Source of the DNA: Hypericibacter sp050729195 | Lineage (GTDB): Bacteria; Pseudomonadota; Alphaproteobacteria; Dongiales; Dongiaceae | DNA: 29,274 nt | Assembly (NCBI RefSeq): GCF_050729195.1 | Contig: NZ_JBOHKS010000034.1 | Location: 1-29,274 of the forward strand | Direction: 5' to 3' | Shown here: positions 7,802-14,047 of the stretch, piece after piece | Position numbering within the stretch: the first letter of the stretch is position 1 | Layout of the letters: each line of letters opens with the position of its first letter | The notes under the pieces: model-generated | Seen by the model: the letters and a program-made list of their open reading frames with translations, nothing else | Told to the model about the DNA's origin: nothing | Database searches by the model: none | Position numbers and translations under genes: made by a program

Positions 7802-9045
7802 AGCCATTGCCGCCCCAGGAGGCGGTGAATTTCTTCGAGAAGAAGGGCTACAGGCTCGGCTTCGCCTGGCAGGACGTTTGGCAGGAGGAGCATGCCCGCG
7901 CCTTCACCGTCGCGAAGGCGATGCGCTATGACATCCTCGAAGACATCCGCGGCGCCGTCGACAACGCGATCCGCAACGGCACCACGCTCGACCAGTTCCG
8001 CAAAGACCTGACGCCGCTGTTGCAGTCGAAAGGCTGGTGGGGACAGCAGACGATGACGGATCCGCTCACCGGCGAGAGCAAGCGGGTGCAGCTCGGCAGT
8101 CCGCGGCGGCTCAAGATCATCTTCGACGTGAACATGCGCACCAGCTACGCGGCCGGCCGATGGGAGCGCATCGACCGGCTGAAGGGGCGCAGGCCCTATC
8201 TGCGCTATACGGCGGTGAAGGACGATCGCACGCGGCCCCTGCACCGCGCCTGGCACGGCACGGTGCTGCCGGTCGCGGACGCCTGGTGGAATACGCACTA
8301 TCCGCCGAACGGCTGGCGCTGCCGCTGCAGCGTGCAGCAGCTGAGCGACGCAGACCTGAAGCGCTATGGCTTCAAGGTCAGTCCGTCGGCGCCGCCCTCG
8401 CCGATGCAGGCCTGGCGCAACCCGCGCACCGGAGAGATCACCGAGGTGCCGCGCGGCATCGACCCCGGGTTCGGGTACAATGTCGGCAAGGCGCATCTGC
8501 GCGGCCTGGTGCCGCCGCCGGAGAGCGGCACATTGCCGGCGCCGTTCATCGGACCGCCGGCCGCTGTGGCCATGCCGGATCCGCGCGAGGCGCCGGCGAG
8601 CCGCCTTCTGCCTGCCGGCCTGACACCCGAGGAATATCTCGATCGCTTCCTCGCCGAGTTCGGCGCGGCGCGCGGCAAGGCCATCGTGTTCCGCGATGCG
8701 CTCGATGAGCCGGTCGTCATCGGCGAGGAGATGTTCCAGGACCGCAACGGCGTGCTGAAGATCACGAAGCGCGGTCGCGAGCGGTCGCTGTTGCTGATTG
8801 CCGACACGATCAAGCGGCCCGACGAGATCTGGCTCCAGTGGGAGGAATATCCGAAGGGCCGCTTCACGCTGCTGCGGCGCTACATGGCGCGCTGGCAGAT
8901 CGAGGGGCAGACGCAGCCGGTGTTCGGCCTCTTCACGATCAGCAAGCCCGGCTGGTCGACGGTGACCGCCTTCACGCCCGATCAGCTGCGATACCTGGAG
9001 AAGCAGCGGGGCGGCCAGCTCGCCTACCGGCGACCGGAGGCCTGA
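7786..9045 (+). CDS. MuF head morphogenesis protein with C-terminal PBECR2-like nuclease domain
   Basis: 419-aa protein. Residues about 50-200 match the MuF (Mu gp30) minor head domain, with the helical core (VNMRTSYAAGRWERIDRL) and the strongly conserved HYPPNGWRCRC near 171-181. After a Pro/Gly-rich linker (about 225-280) there is a second domain (about 281-415) resembling the phage barnase/EndoU/colicin E5-D/RelE-like nuclease families (PBECR2), including the LLLIADTIKRPDEIWL stretch near 330-345 and a late STVTAF segment. MuF proteins enter the virion and some carry such toxin domains, which could be delivered with the DNA. Domain assignment is from memory of family patterns, so the toxin part is moderately sure. 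Only the MuF half has a known structural role. Confidence 0.85.
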   Translation: MAVELKPLPPQEAVNFFEKKGYRLGFAWQDVWQEEHARAFTVAKAMRYDILEDIRGAVDNAIRNGTTLDQFRKDLTPLLQSKGWWGQQTMTDPLTGESKRVQLGSPRRLKIIFDVNMRTSYAAGRWERIDRLKGRRPYLRYTAVKDDRTRPLHRAWHGTVLPVADAWWNTHYPPNGWRCRCSVQQLSDADLKRYGFKVSPSAPPSPMQAWRNPRTGEITEVPRGIDPGFGYNVGKAHLRGLVPPPESGTLPAPFIGPPAAVAMPDPREAPASRLLPAGLTPEEYLDRFLAEFGAARGKAIVFRDALDEPVVIGEEMFQDRNGVLKITKRGRERSLLLIADTIKRPDEIWLQWEEYPKGRFTLLRRYMARWQIEGQTQPVFGLFTISKPGWSTVTAFTPDQLRYLEKQRGGQLAYRRPEA

Positions 9046-9060
9046 GGCCCCAAAAGGAAC

Positions 9061-9084
9061 CGCCCGGCGCTAGGCCACCGGGCG
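9061..9084 (+). terminator. Possible terminator hairpin after muF
   Basis: CGCCCGG and CCGGGCG form a perfect 7-bp stem with a 10-base loop, 15 bases after the muF stop. It is preceded by an A-rich stretch and followed by TTG rather than a full T-run, so termination would be weak; it may also just separate the head transcript from the promoter-driven genes downstream. Confidence 0.4.
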
Positions 9085-9238
9085 TTGTCCTCGCGTCCTA
9101 GAAGCAGGCTCTAGCCGTCGGCGCGGGATGACCCCTCGAATCTGGCCCGGCCAGGGCCGCCGGTCAACCTCCCGGAAAACGCCCGCCAAGGGCCTTCCAG
9201 GGGCCTGGGGTGCCCCCGTCCTAGCCGGGAGAGCCTCA

Positions 9239-9262
9239 CCCCGTTTAAAACCCCGTTTAAAA
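9239..9262. repeat. Tandem 12-bp repeat CCCCGTTTAAAA x2
   Basis: Two exact copies of CCCCGTTTAAAA sit back to back about 65 bp upstream of the -35 box of the 9.3 kb promoter. This AT-rich element stands out in the high-GC surroundings and could be an UP-like or protein-binding element, or a scar of insertion. Confidence 0.6.
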
Positions 9263-9320
9263 GGCCGGCAAACCCCTATTGCCGGGCAGTGGAGACCCGC
9301 CGGTTTGAGACTTTGCGGCC

Positions 9321-9341
9321 GGGCGGTCTTGACGGCCGCCC
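9321..9341. promoter_or_regulatory. Inverted repeat over the -35 box, candidate repressor operator
   Basis: GGGCGG and CCGCCC form a perfect 6-bp dyad separated by nine bases that contain most of the -35 hexamer. A protein dimer bound here would occlude RNA polymerase. The HTH gene at the end of the same small operon (10193-10633) is the natural candidate to bind it, giving autoregulation as in Aca-controlled anti-CRISPR operons. Binding is inference. Confidence 0.4.
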
Positions 9342-9357
9342 CGGGTGGCCCTATATA
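9329..9357 (+). promoter_or_regulatory. Strong sigma70-type promoter for the accessory island
   Basis: TTGACG, 17 bases, TATATA: a near-consensus -35/-10 pair, the best promoter seen in the window, in a region of otherwise very high GC. It is 61 bases upstream of the ATG at 9418, leaving a short leader. An internal strong promoter within the late head operon implies that the next genes are expressed independently of the Mor-type activator, for instance at once after infection or in the lysogen. Confidence 0.65.
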
Positions 9358-9417
9358 TTAGGACCACAGGCAGGGCGTTGGGTCCGCCGCAACCAGGGCA
9401 TAGGAGGCCCGGTTATC

Positions 9418-9720
9418 ATGATCACCAATCTCAAATTCCATTTCGACTGCCGCAGCTTTGCCGATCGCGAGGCCGCCGCCGAACGCGCGCTCGATGTCGC
9501 CGTCGCCAACCTGGAGGCCCATGGGTACGACAGCAACGAGGCAGTGGCTGCGCTCTATACCCAGGTCAATGCCGACCGCGAGGCCAATGTCGCCTCGACT
9601 GCCGAGCGGCTCTGGAGCCTGGCGGAGATCGCCGGTTTCGAAAGCGAGTTCCCGACACCGGCCCAGCGCGAGAGCTACTGTGTCAACGGCGGCGCCATCA
9701 GCCTCGATGTGATCGGCTGA
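9418..9720 (+). CDS. Small acidic orphan protein, candidate anti-CRISPR or toxin immunity protein
   Basis: 100-aa protein, first gene behind the internal promoter, with AGGAGG (9402-9407) ten bases before ATG 9418. It is acidic and probably helical (ADREAAAERALDVAVANLEAH, then YTQVNADREANVASTAERLW), with no membrane segment, signal or known motif; two cysteines. The slot between the MuF/G head genes and the I/Z protease is where Pseudomonas Mu-like phages carry anti-CRISPR genes. Because it is also the first gene after a MuF-toxin gene and is acidic, it could instead be an immunity protein that neutralises the nuclease domain. Neither role is shown by the sequence itself. Confidence 0.65.
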   Translation: MITNLKFHFDCRSFADREAAAERALDVAVANLEAHGYDSNEAVAALYTQVNADREANVASTAERLWSLAEIAGFESEFPTPAQRESYCVNGGAISLDVIG

Positions 9721-9780
9721 CGACCCTCGCTTCTGCCGCGCCAGGTAGGGGCGGCAGCGGCGAGGACCGGCGGAGGAGTC

Positions 9781-10191
9781 ATGGACGCGTTCCAGAAGGC
9801 CAAGCGACGGGTTGAATCCTTTATCGCGGAATTCGGCACGCCGCCGCGCGACATCGTCATCACCCGCTATGCCAGCGAGGCGGCGTTCCTGCGCCATCAC
9901 CCAGTCGAGAGCTATGAAGCCCACCTGCGACAGCGCGCCGCCCTTGTCGAATGGCTGACCCAGCGCGGCATCGACGTGAAGGATTACGACGTCGCCGGCG
10001 GCGAGGAATTCCCACCCGCGTCGCCGCCCGATCTCGCGGAAAAAGGCGCAAGGAGGCGAACCGGATTCCTCCGTCATGGCGATCCCTATCGCTTAGGTCT
10101 CTCTATAGGTGCCTATCCGGGCCAGCCACAGACGAATGCTCTGGGGTGGATGGTCCTCTGGCTCGGCGGGTCTCGAAAAGGCGAGGATTGA
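9781..10191 (+). CDS. Small orphan protein of the accessory island
   Basis: 136-aa protein with a clear Shine-Dalgarno (GGAGGAG, 9771-9777) before ATG 9781. The first 90 residues look like a compact alpha/beta fold (RRVESFIAEFGTPPRDIVITRY, SYEAHLRQRAALVEWLTQRG, VKDYDVAGGEEF). The last 45 residues are compositionally different, with codons such as TTA, ATA, TCT and GGT unusual for this window, and may be a recent extension. No family recognised. Second gene of the promoter-driven cassette; same candidate roles as its upstream neighbour. Confidence 0.6.
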   Translation: MDAFQKAKRRVESFIAEFGTPPRDIVITRYASEAAFLRHHPVESYEAHLRQRAALVEWLTQRGIDVKDYDVAGGEEFPPASPPDLAEKGARRRTGFLRHGDPYRLGLSIGAYPGQPQTNALGWMVLWLGGSRKGED

Positions 10192-10192
10192 C

Positions 10193-10633
10193 ATGCGCGA
10201 CGACGAAGCCGCGCGGCGACGCCAGAGGCTCGCGGAGATTGGCGCCGCGCTCCATGGCGAGCGATGGCAGACGGCGCTGGCCGAGGACCTCGGCATGGCC
10301 TCGCGCCATATGCGCCGGCTGGTCGATGGGACGCGCGCGATCACCGATCCCATCCTGGCCGATGCGGAGCGGCTGCTCGCACGGCGCCGTTCTGAGCAGA
10401 CCCTCCAGGAGATCGACCGGCTGGCGGCCGAGCAAGGCGCGCCGGCGGAAATCCGGCTGACCGAAGGCCGCGACGCCGTCGGCCGCCAGGCGACGCAGCT
10501 CCTCGCCGAGGCGCTGCGCGCCCGCGGCATCGTGGTCGAGATCGTGAAGATCGGCCCAGGCGGCGATCCCGCCGAGCGCGGAGCGAAGGCGGCCTCGACC
10601 GCCCCGCAGCCCTTGCCGAAGGGCCGCGCCTAG
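10193..10633 (+). CDS. HTH DNA-binding protein, candidate Aca-like autorepressor
   Basis: 146-aa protein. Residues about 22-62 form an XRE/Cro-like helix-turn-helix: a GERWQTALAEDLGMASRHMRRL segment in which helix 2 is TALAEDLG and the recognition helix is SRHMRRLVDG. The remainder is a basic-to-mixed helical region (dimerisation?) and a disordered Ala/Pro tail. It starts one base after the previous stop with an AAAAGGCGAGG region as RBS. An HTH gene ending a promoter-driven group of small orphan genes is the usual Aca arrangement; it could bind the dyad at 9321-9341 or the palindromes at 10650-10680. Confidence 0.7.
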   Translation: MRDDEAARRRQRLAEIGAALHGERWQTALAEDLGMASRHMRRLVDGTRAITDPILADAERLLARRRSEQTLQEIDRLAAEQGAPAEIRLTEGRDAVGRQATQLLAEALRARGIVVEIVKIGPGGDPAERGAKAASTAPQPLPKGRA

Positions 10634-10649
10634 CAAACCCTTCCATCCT

Positions 10650-10659
10650 CGCCTAGGCG
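10650..10659. repeat. 10-bp perfect palindrome CGCCTAGGCG
   Basis: A short perfect palindrome just downstream of the HTH gene, three bases before a larger palindrome. Possibly part of a two-site operator or a terminator. Confidence 0.45.
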
Positions 10660-10662
10660 GAC

Positions 10663-10680
10663 CCCGGACAATTGTCCGGG
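10663..10680. promoter_or_regulatory. 18-bp perfect palindrome before the protease gene
   Basis: CCCGGACAATTGTCCGGG is an unbroken 18-bp palindrome that ends four bases before the protease ATG. No T-run follows, so it is not a standard terminator, though its RNA could form a 7-bp stem. It may be a dimer binding site, or could occlude ribosome binding, since no Shine-Dalgarno is visible for ATG 10685. Confidence 0.5.
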
Positions 10681-10684
10681 CTCA

Positions 10685-11905
10685 ATGCCCCGACCCTCGC
10701 CTCTACGGTCGCCGAAATCCCCGCCAGACGCAAACGCGGCTGCGGATTTCACCCCAGGAACGGCGACGACATTGAACTCGATCGAGATCCTGAAGCCCGG
10801 CACCTTTGTCGCGATGAGCGGCCAGAAGGTGACTTTCGCCGATGCCGATCTGGCTGCCGCGGCGTCGGCCTACGACCCCGCGCTGCATGAAGCCCCGATC
10901 GTCGTCGGCCATCCCGTGCATGACGGCCCGGCCTATGGCTGGGTCAAGGGCCTCAAGATTGAGGGCGGCCGCCTGGCGGCCAACCCCGACCAGGTCGACC
11001 CCGCGTTCGCCGAGCTGGTGCGCAAGGGGCATTTCAAGAAGGTCTCGGCGTCGTTCTACGAACCGACCTCTCCCAACAATCCGAAGCCCGGCAGCTGGTA
11101 CTTGCGCCATGTCGGGTTCCTCGGCGCTCAGCCGCCCGCTGTGAAGGGGCTGAAGCAAGTTTCGCTCTCGGAGATCGAGGCTGGCGTCGTCGAGCTGGCG
11201 GACGGTTGGGACACCGGCTCGATCGGCGGAATGCTTCGCGGGCTCCGCGATTGGATCCTGGCGCGCTTCGGCCAGGAAGATGCCGACAAGGCGCTGCCGG
11301 GCGACGCCATCGATTATCTGCTGCAGTCAGCGGGCCGCGAGCAGCAGAAGGACATGACGGCGCCGAGCGCATCGTTCGCCGAGCCGGCCTCGCAACCCAA
11401 GGAGACTCGTGTGAAGACCACCCAAGAGCAGGCTGCGGCCGCCGCTGCAGCGGCGGCGGACACGACCGCTGCCAATCCGAATGACGAGGCTTTGCGTACC
11501 GAGCTGGCCGAGAGCCAGCGCCGCATCGCCGACCTCGAAGCCACGAATCGCCGCGCCGACGACGGCCGCTTCCTCGACGCGCTGATCGATAAGGGCCGTG
11601 TGCTACCGGCTCAGCGCGCCGCTCTCGTCGCCTTCATGTCGTCGCTGACCGAGCAGGGTACGGTCGAGTTCGCGGAAGGCGACAAGACCGTGAAGAAGGC
11701 GCCTCGCGATTTCTTCCGCGAATTCCTGTCGACGCTGCCGGCGCAGGTCGATTTTGCCGAGCGTGCCGGCGGCGAACATGGCGAGCCCGCCAGCGATGCC
11801 GTCGCGCTCGCCGAGCAGATCCAGGACGTGCAGGCGGCGGCGGCGGCGAAGGGCCGTACGCTCTCGCCCAGCGAAGCCCTGGCCAACATCAAGAAGGGAC
11901 GCTGA
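10685..11905 (+). CDS. Prohead protease with C-terminal scaffold (Mu gpI-like)
   Basis: 406-aa protein. The protease part (about residues 30-160) shows the Mu gpI pattern: IVVGHP (His76), GPAYGWVKGL, then GHFKKVSASFY (candidate Ser around 121-123) and WYLRHVGFLGAQPPAVKGL near 138-156. The protease would cut the scaffold and capsid proteins during maturation. The region from about 240 to the end is Ala/Glu-rich and coiled-coil-like and is the scaffold. ATG 10685 has no Shine-Dalgarno; a TTG at 10772 is an alternative start just before the conserved NSIEILKPGTF. As in Mu, a nested in-frame start gives scaffold alone. Confidence 0.9.
   Translation: MPRPSPLRSPKSPPDANAAADFTPGTATTLNSIEILKPGTFVAMSGQKVTFADADLAAAASAYDPALHEAPIVVGHPVHDGPAYGWVKGLKIEGGRLAANPDQVDPAFAELVRKGHFKKVSASFYEPTSPNNPKPGSWYLRHVGFLGAQPPAVKGLKQVSLSEIEAGVVELADGWDTGSIGGMLRGLRDWILARFGQEDADKALPGDAIDYLLQSAGREQQKDMTAPSASFAEPASQPKETRVKTTQEQAAAAAAAAADTTAANPNDEALRTELAESQRRIADLEATNRRADDGRFLDALIDKGRVLPAQRAALVAFMSSLTEQGTVEFAEGDKTVKKAPRDFFREFLSTLPAQVDFAERAGGEHGEPASDAVALAEQIQDVQAAAAAKGRTLSPSEALANIKKGR
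11399..11404 (+). promoter_or_regulatory. Internal ribosome binding site for the nested scaffold
   Basis: AAGGAG lies inside the protease gene, six bases before an in-frame GTG at 11411. It is a full-strength Shine-Dalgarno in the middle of a gene and decides the nested start. Confidence 0.7.
11411..11905 (+). CDS. Nested scaffold protein (Mu gpZ-like), in frame within the protease gene
   Basis: Starting at GTG 11411 (residue 243 of the protease), this 164-aa product is the scaffold half alone: a poly-Ala run, a helical ELAESQRRIADLEATNRRADD coiled coil, and a C-terminal segment ending LANIKKGR that likely binds the capsid protein. Mu makes gpZ from an internal start in gene I in exactly this manner. 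The evidence is the internal AAGGAG at six-base spacing and the domain boundary falling at the start codon. Confidence 0.7.
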   Translation: MKTTQEQAAAAAAAAADTTAANPNDEALRTELAESQRRIADLEATNRRADDGRFLDALIDKGRVLPAQRAALVAFMSSLTEQGTVEFAEGDKTVKKAPRDFFREFLSTLPAQVDFAERAGGEHGEPASDAVALAEQIQDVQAAAAAKGRTLSPSEALANIKKGR

Positions 11906-11908
11906 TCC

Positions 11909-12286
11909 ATGACGACCAGGATCCAGACCAAAAGCTTCAAGGCCGGCGGTGCGATCTCCAACTATCGCATCGTGAAGAGCGGTGCCAATGACGGCGAAGT
12001 GCTTCAGGCTGCTGCGGCGGCCGACTTCCTCATGGGCGTCGTCGACCAGCCGAGCGGCGTCGCCAGCGGCGACCGCGTCGATGTCGTGTTGCAGGGAATC
12101 GTCGAGATCGAGTTCGCCGGCGTCGTCACGCGCGGCGGACCCGTTACGTCCGACGCCAACGGCAAGGCCGTCGCGGCCGCCCCCGGCGCCGGCACCAACA
12201 ACCGCGTCATCGGCTTCGCCATGAATACGCAGGCCGCCGGCGACATCGGCGACGTGCTTCTCAGCCAGCACACGATGCAGGGCTGA
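11909..12286 (+). CDS. Head decoration protein (DUF2190/gpD-like)
   Basis: 125-aa beta-rich, glycine-rich protein with a small-domain pattern: a conserved-looking VKSGANDGEVLQA segment, FLMGVVDQPSGVASGDRVDVVLQGIVEIEFAGVVTRGGPVTSD, and a C-terminal strand. Such proteins sit between the scaffold and capsid genes and cap the capsid surface, stabilising it against DNA pressure. It follows the protease by three bases. Family assignment is by pattern and position. Confidence 0.75.
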   Translation: MTTRIQTKSFKAGGAISNYRIVKSGANDGEVLQAAAAADFLMGVVDQPSGVASGDRVDVVLQGIVEIEFAGVVTRGGPVTSDANGKAVAAAPGAGTNNRVIGFAMNTQAAGDIGDVLLSQHTMQG

Positions 12287-12324
12287 TCGGGCTAGCCGAC
12301 TAAACCCCTCTCAGGAGCTTCTCG

Positions 12325-13260
12325 ATGTCTCAGGCGCCTTTCCCGATCCAGCCGGAACTCACCGGCATCGCGATCGCCTACAAGAACAACCGGCTGATTG
12401 CGGACGACGTCCTGCCCCGCGTACCGGTTGGCGTGCAGCAGTTCAAGTGGTGGCAGTACAATATCGCCGAGGGCTTCTCGGTTCCCGACACCAAGGTCGG
12501 GCGCCGCGGCGCTCCCAACGAGGTCGAGTTTTCCGCGACCGAGCAGGCCGGCAGCACCAGCGACTACGGCTTGGACGATCCCGTGCCGCAAGCCGACATC
12601 GATAACGCGCCCAAGGGCTACGATCCCCTCGGTCGCGCCGTCGAAGGCGTGACGGATCTGATTGGGCTCGACCGCGAGGTCCGCGTCTCGGGCCTGGTGT
12701 TTGCGAACGCCAGCTATCAGGCCGCCAACCGCACGACGCTTGCGGGCACCTCGCAGTGGTCCGACTTCGTCAACTCCAATCCGATCAGCGCCATTATGGG
12801 TGCGCTGGATACCCTGCTGATCCGTCCGAACACGATGGTTCTCGGCCGGTCGGTGTTCACCCAGCTCGCTCAGCATCCGAAGATCGTCAAGGCGGTCCTG
12901 GGCAATGCCGGCGACAGCGGTGTCGCTACCCGCGAGAACATCGCGCAGCTCTTCGAACTCAACAAGGTGATGGTAGGCGAGAGCTGGCTCAACACCGCGA
13001 AGAAGGGCCAGGCGGCCACCTATGCTCGCGTGTGGGGCAAGCACGCCTCCCTGCTCTACATCGACCCGCTCGCCAACCCGCAGTCCCAGAGCCGTGTCAC
13101 CTATGGCTACACGGCGCAGTGGGGCACGCGCATCGCGGGCTCGATGCCGGACAGCAAGATCGGCCTGCGCGGCGGTCAGCGCGTTCGCGTCGGCGAGAGC
13201 GTCGCCGAAGTCATCGCATCGATCGACGCCGGCTACTTCTTCCAGAACACTGTCGTGTAA
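12325..13260 (+). CDS. Major capsid protein (HK97 fold, Mu gpT-type position)
   Basis: 311-aa protein with features of major heads in Mu-like phages: an N-terminal arm (PFPIQPELTGIAIAYKNNRLIADDVLPRVPV), an extended loop rich in charge (FSVPDTKVGRRGAPNEVEF), a long spine helix region around 90-130, and a C-terminal TYGYTAQWGTRIAGSMPDSKIGLRGG part of the A domain. It forms the icosahedral shell. AGGAG about nine bases upstream supports ATG 12325. The next 111 bases hold only weak hairpins. Confidence 0.9.
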   Translation: MSQAPFPIQPELTGIAIAYKNNRLIADDVLPRVPVGVQQFKWWQYNIAEGFSVPDTKVGRRGAPNEVEFSATEQAGSTSDYGLDDPVPQADIDNAPKGYDPLGRAVEGVTDLIGLDREVRVSGLVFANASYQAANRTTLAGTSQWSDFVNSNPISAIMGALDTLLIRPNTMVLGRSVFTQLAQHPKIVKAVLGNAGDSGVATRENIAQLFELNKVMVGESWLNTAKKGQAATYARVWGKHASLLYIDPLANPQSQSRVTYGYTAQWGTRIAGSMPDSKIGLRGGQRVRVGESVAEVIASIDAGYFFQNTVV

Positions 13261-13371
13261 TTCCAGGCCCTCTAGATGGGCCATTCAGCGCCGCGGACGG
13301 ACCGTGGCAATGCAGTGGGGGCCGCCGGGGGCGGTTCCCACATCCGATCAGGGATCAACTCCGAGGAAACC

Positions 13372-13545
13372 ATGAAGCTCACTGCCAAGGGTAACGTCCA
13401 CTACGACGGCAAGCGCTACAAGGCCGGCGCCACGATCGACGTCAAGGACGACGATCAGGCGCAGGGCCTCATCGACGCCGGCGCCGCAGAAGCGGCCGGC
13501 GATGCTGACGACACCAAGGCCAAGGCCAAGACCACCAGCAAGTAA
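13372..13545 (+). CDS. Small protein between capsid and DUF1320 genes
   Basis: 57-aa protein with GAGG before ATG 13372. Its start (LTAKGNVHYDGKRYKAGATIDVKDDDQAQGLIDAGAA) is a small KOW-like/SH3-like strand pattern common among short phage head-completion or 'DUF7210-like' proteins, followed by a Lys/Ala tail. The frame is open 96 bases upstream from 13276, but that part is not coding-like. Function unknown. Confidence 0.65.
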   Translation: MKLTAKGNVHYDGKRYKAGATIDVKDDDQAQGLIDAGAAEAAGDADDTKAKAKTTSK

Positions 13546-13570
13546 GCCGACCCGTTCCAGTCTTCAGCGC

Positions 13571-13600
13571 GGGCGCGGTCGGCAGATGCCGATCGCGCCC
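13571..13600 (+). other. Long hairpin (14-bp stem) between head genes
   Basis: Bases 13571-13584 pair with 13587-13600 with a single G.U; the loop is two bases in DNA terms (4-6 in RNA). No T-run follows. A hairpin this long between two late genes could be an RNA-processing site, a stabiliser of the upstream transcript, an attenuator, or a protein-binding palindrome. The next gene starts 18 bases after it. Confidence 0.6.
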
Positions 13601-13618
13601 GATTGACAAGCGGACCCC

Positions 13619-14047
13619 ATGACCTACGCCGTCAAACAGGACCTGATCGATCGCTTCGGCCTGGTTGAGCTGGTCCAGCTCACGGACCGGACCAACGTGC
13701 CGCAGACGACCGTCGACGATACGGTCGTCGGCAGGGCATTGGCCGATGCGGACCAGACAATCGACGGCTACCTGCAATCTGCAGGCCTTCAGTTGCCCCT
13801 GGCACCCGTGCCGGCACTGCTGGTGCGCCTGGCCTGCGACATCGCCCGCTACTTCCTGCATAAGGACGGCCCGACCGACGTCGTGCGCAAGAACTACGAG
13901 GACGCGCTGAAGATGCTGCGGGACATCGCCAACGGCACCATTCAGCTCCAGGTCGCCGGGCAGGCGCCTGCCGTCAGCGGCGGGGCGGTGCAGATCGATG
14001 CGCCCGACCGGACCTTCAGCCGAGAAACCCTGGGCGACTTCGCATGA
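13619..14047 (+). CDS. DUF1320 protein (Mu gp36-like head-tail connector)
   Basis: 142-aa helical protein with the DUF1320 pattern: YAVKQDLIDRFG at the N-terminus, ALADADQTIDGYLQSAG, LVRLACDIARYFLH and VRKNYEDALKMLRDIANG. DUF1320 proteins form the adaptor/connector between portal and tail in Mu-like phages. The stop overlaps the next ATG by four bases, as in Mu gp36-gpG. Confidence 0.85.
   Translation: MTYAVKQDLIDRFGLVELVQLTDRTNVPQTTVDDTVVGRALADADQTIDGYLQSAGLQLPLAPVPALLVRLACDIARYFLHKDGPTDVVRKNYEDALKMLRDIANGTIQLQVAGQAPAVSGGAVQIDAPDRTFSRETLGDFA

Larger units (their letters stand above)
9046..9328. other. Intergenic stretch downstream of muF
   Basis: About 370 bases between muF and the next gene have no convincing coding frame. 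They contain a hairpin soon after the muF stop, a small CTAGA/TCTAG inverted repeat at about 9099-9115, a tandem 12-bp AT-containing repeat, and at the right side the promoter described separately. The composition differs from the neighbouring genes, with AT islands, which suits a transcription boundary or an insertion junction. Confidence 0.5.

Noticed and set aside
6091..8496. Long open frame on the minus strand (801 codons)
   Set aside because: It lies exactly opposite the portal and MuF genes, whose family motifs are clear on the + strand. Long antisense frames are expected in such GC-rich DNA.
9128..9361. Small + strand open frame after muF
   Set aside because: Low-complexity Arg/Gly/Pro content, no RBS, and it contains the tandem repeat and the promoter; more likely intergenic.
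13603..13608. TTGACA resembling a -35 box before the DUF1320 gene
   Set aside because: No acceptable -10 hexamer at 16-18 bases downstream; the ATG comes within 11 bases.
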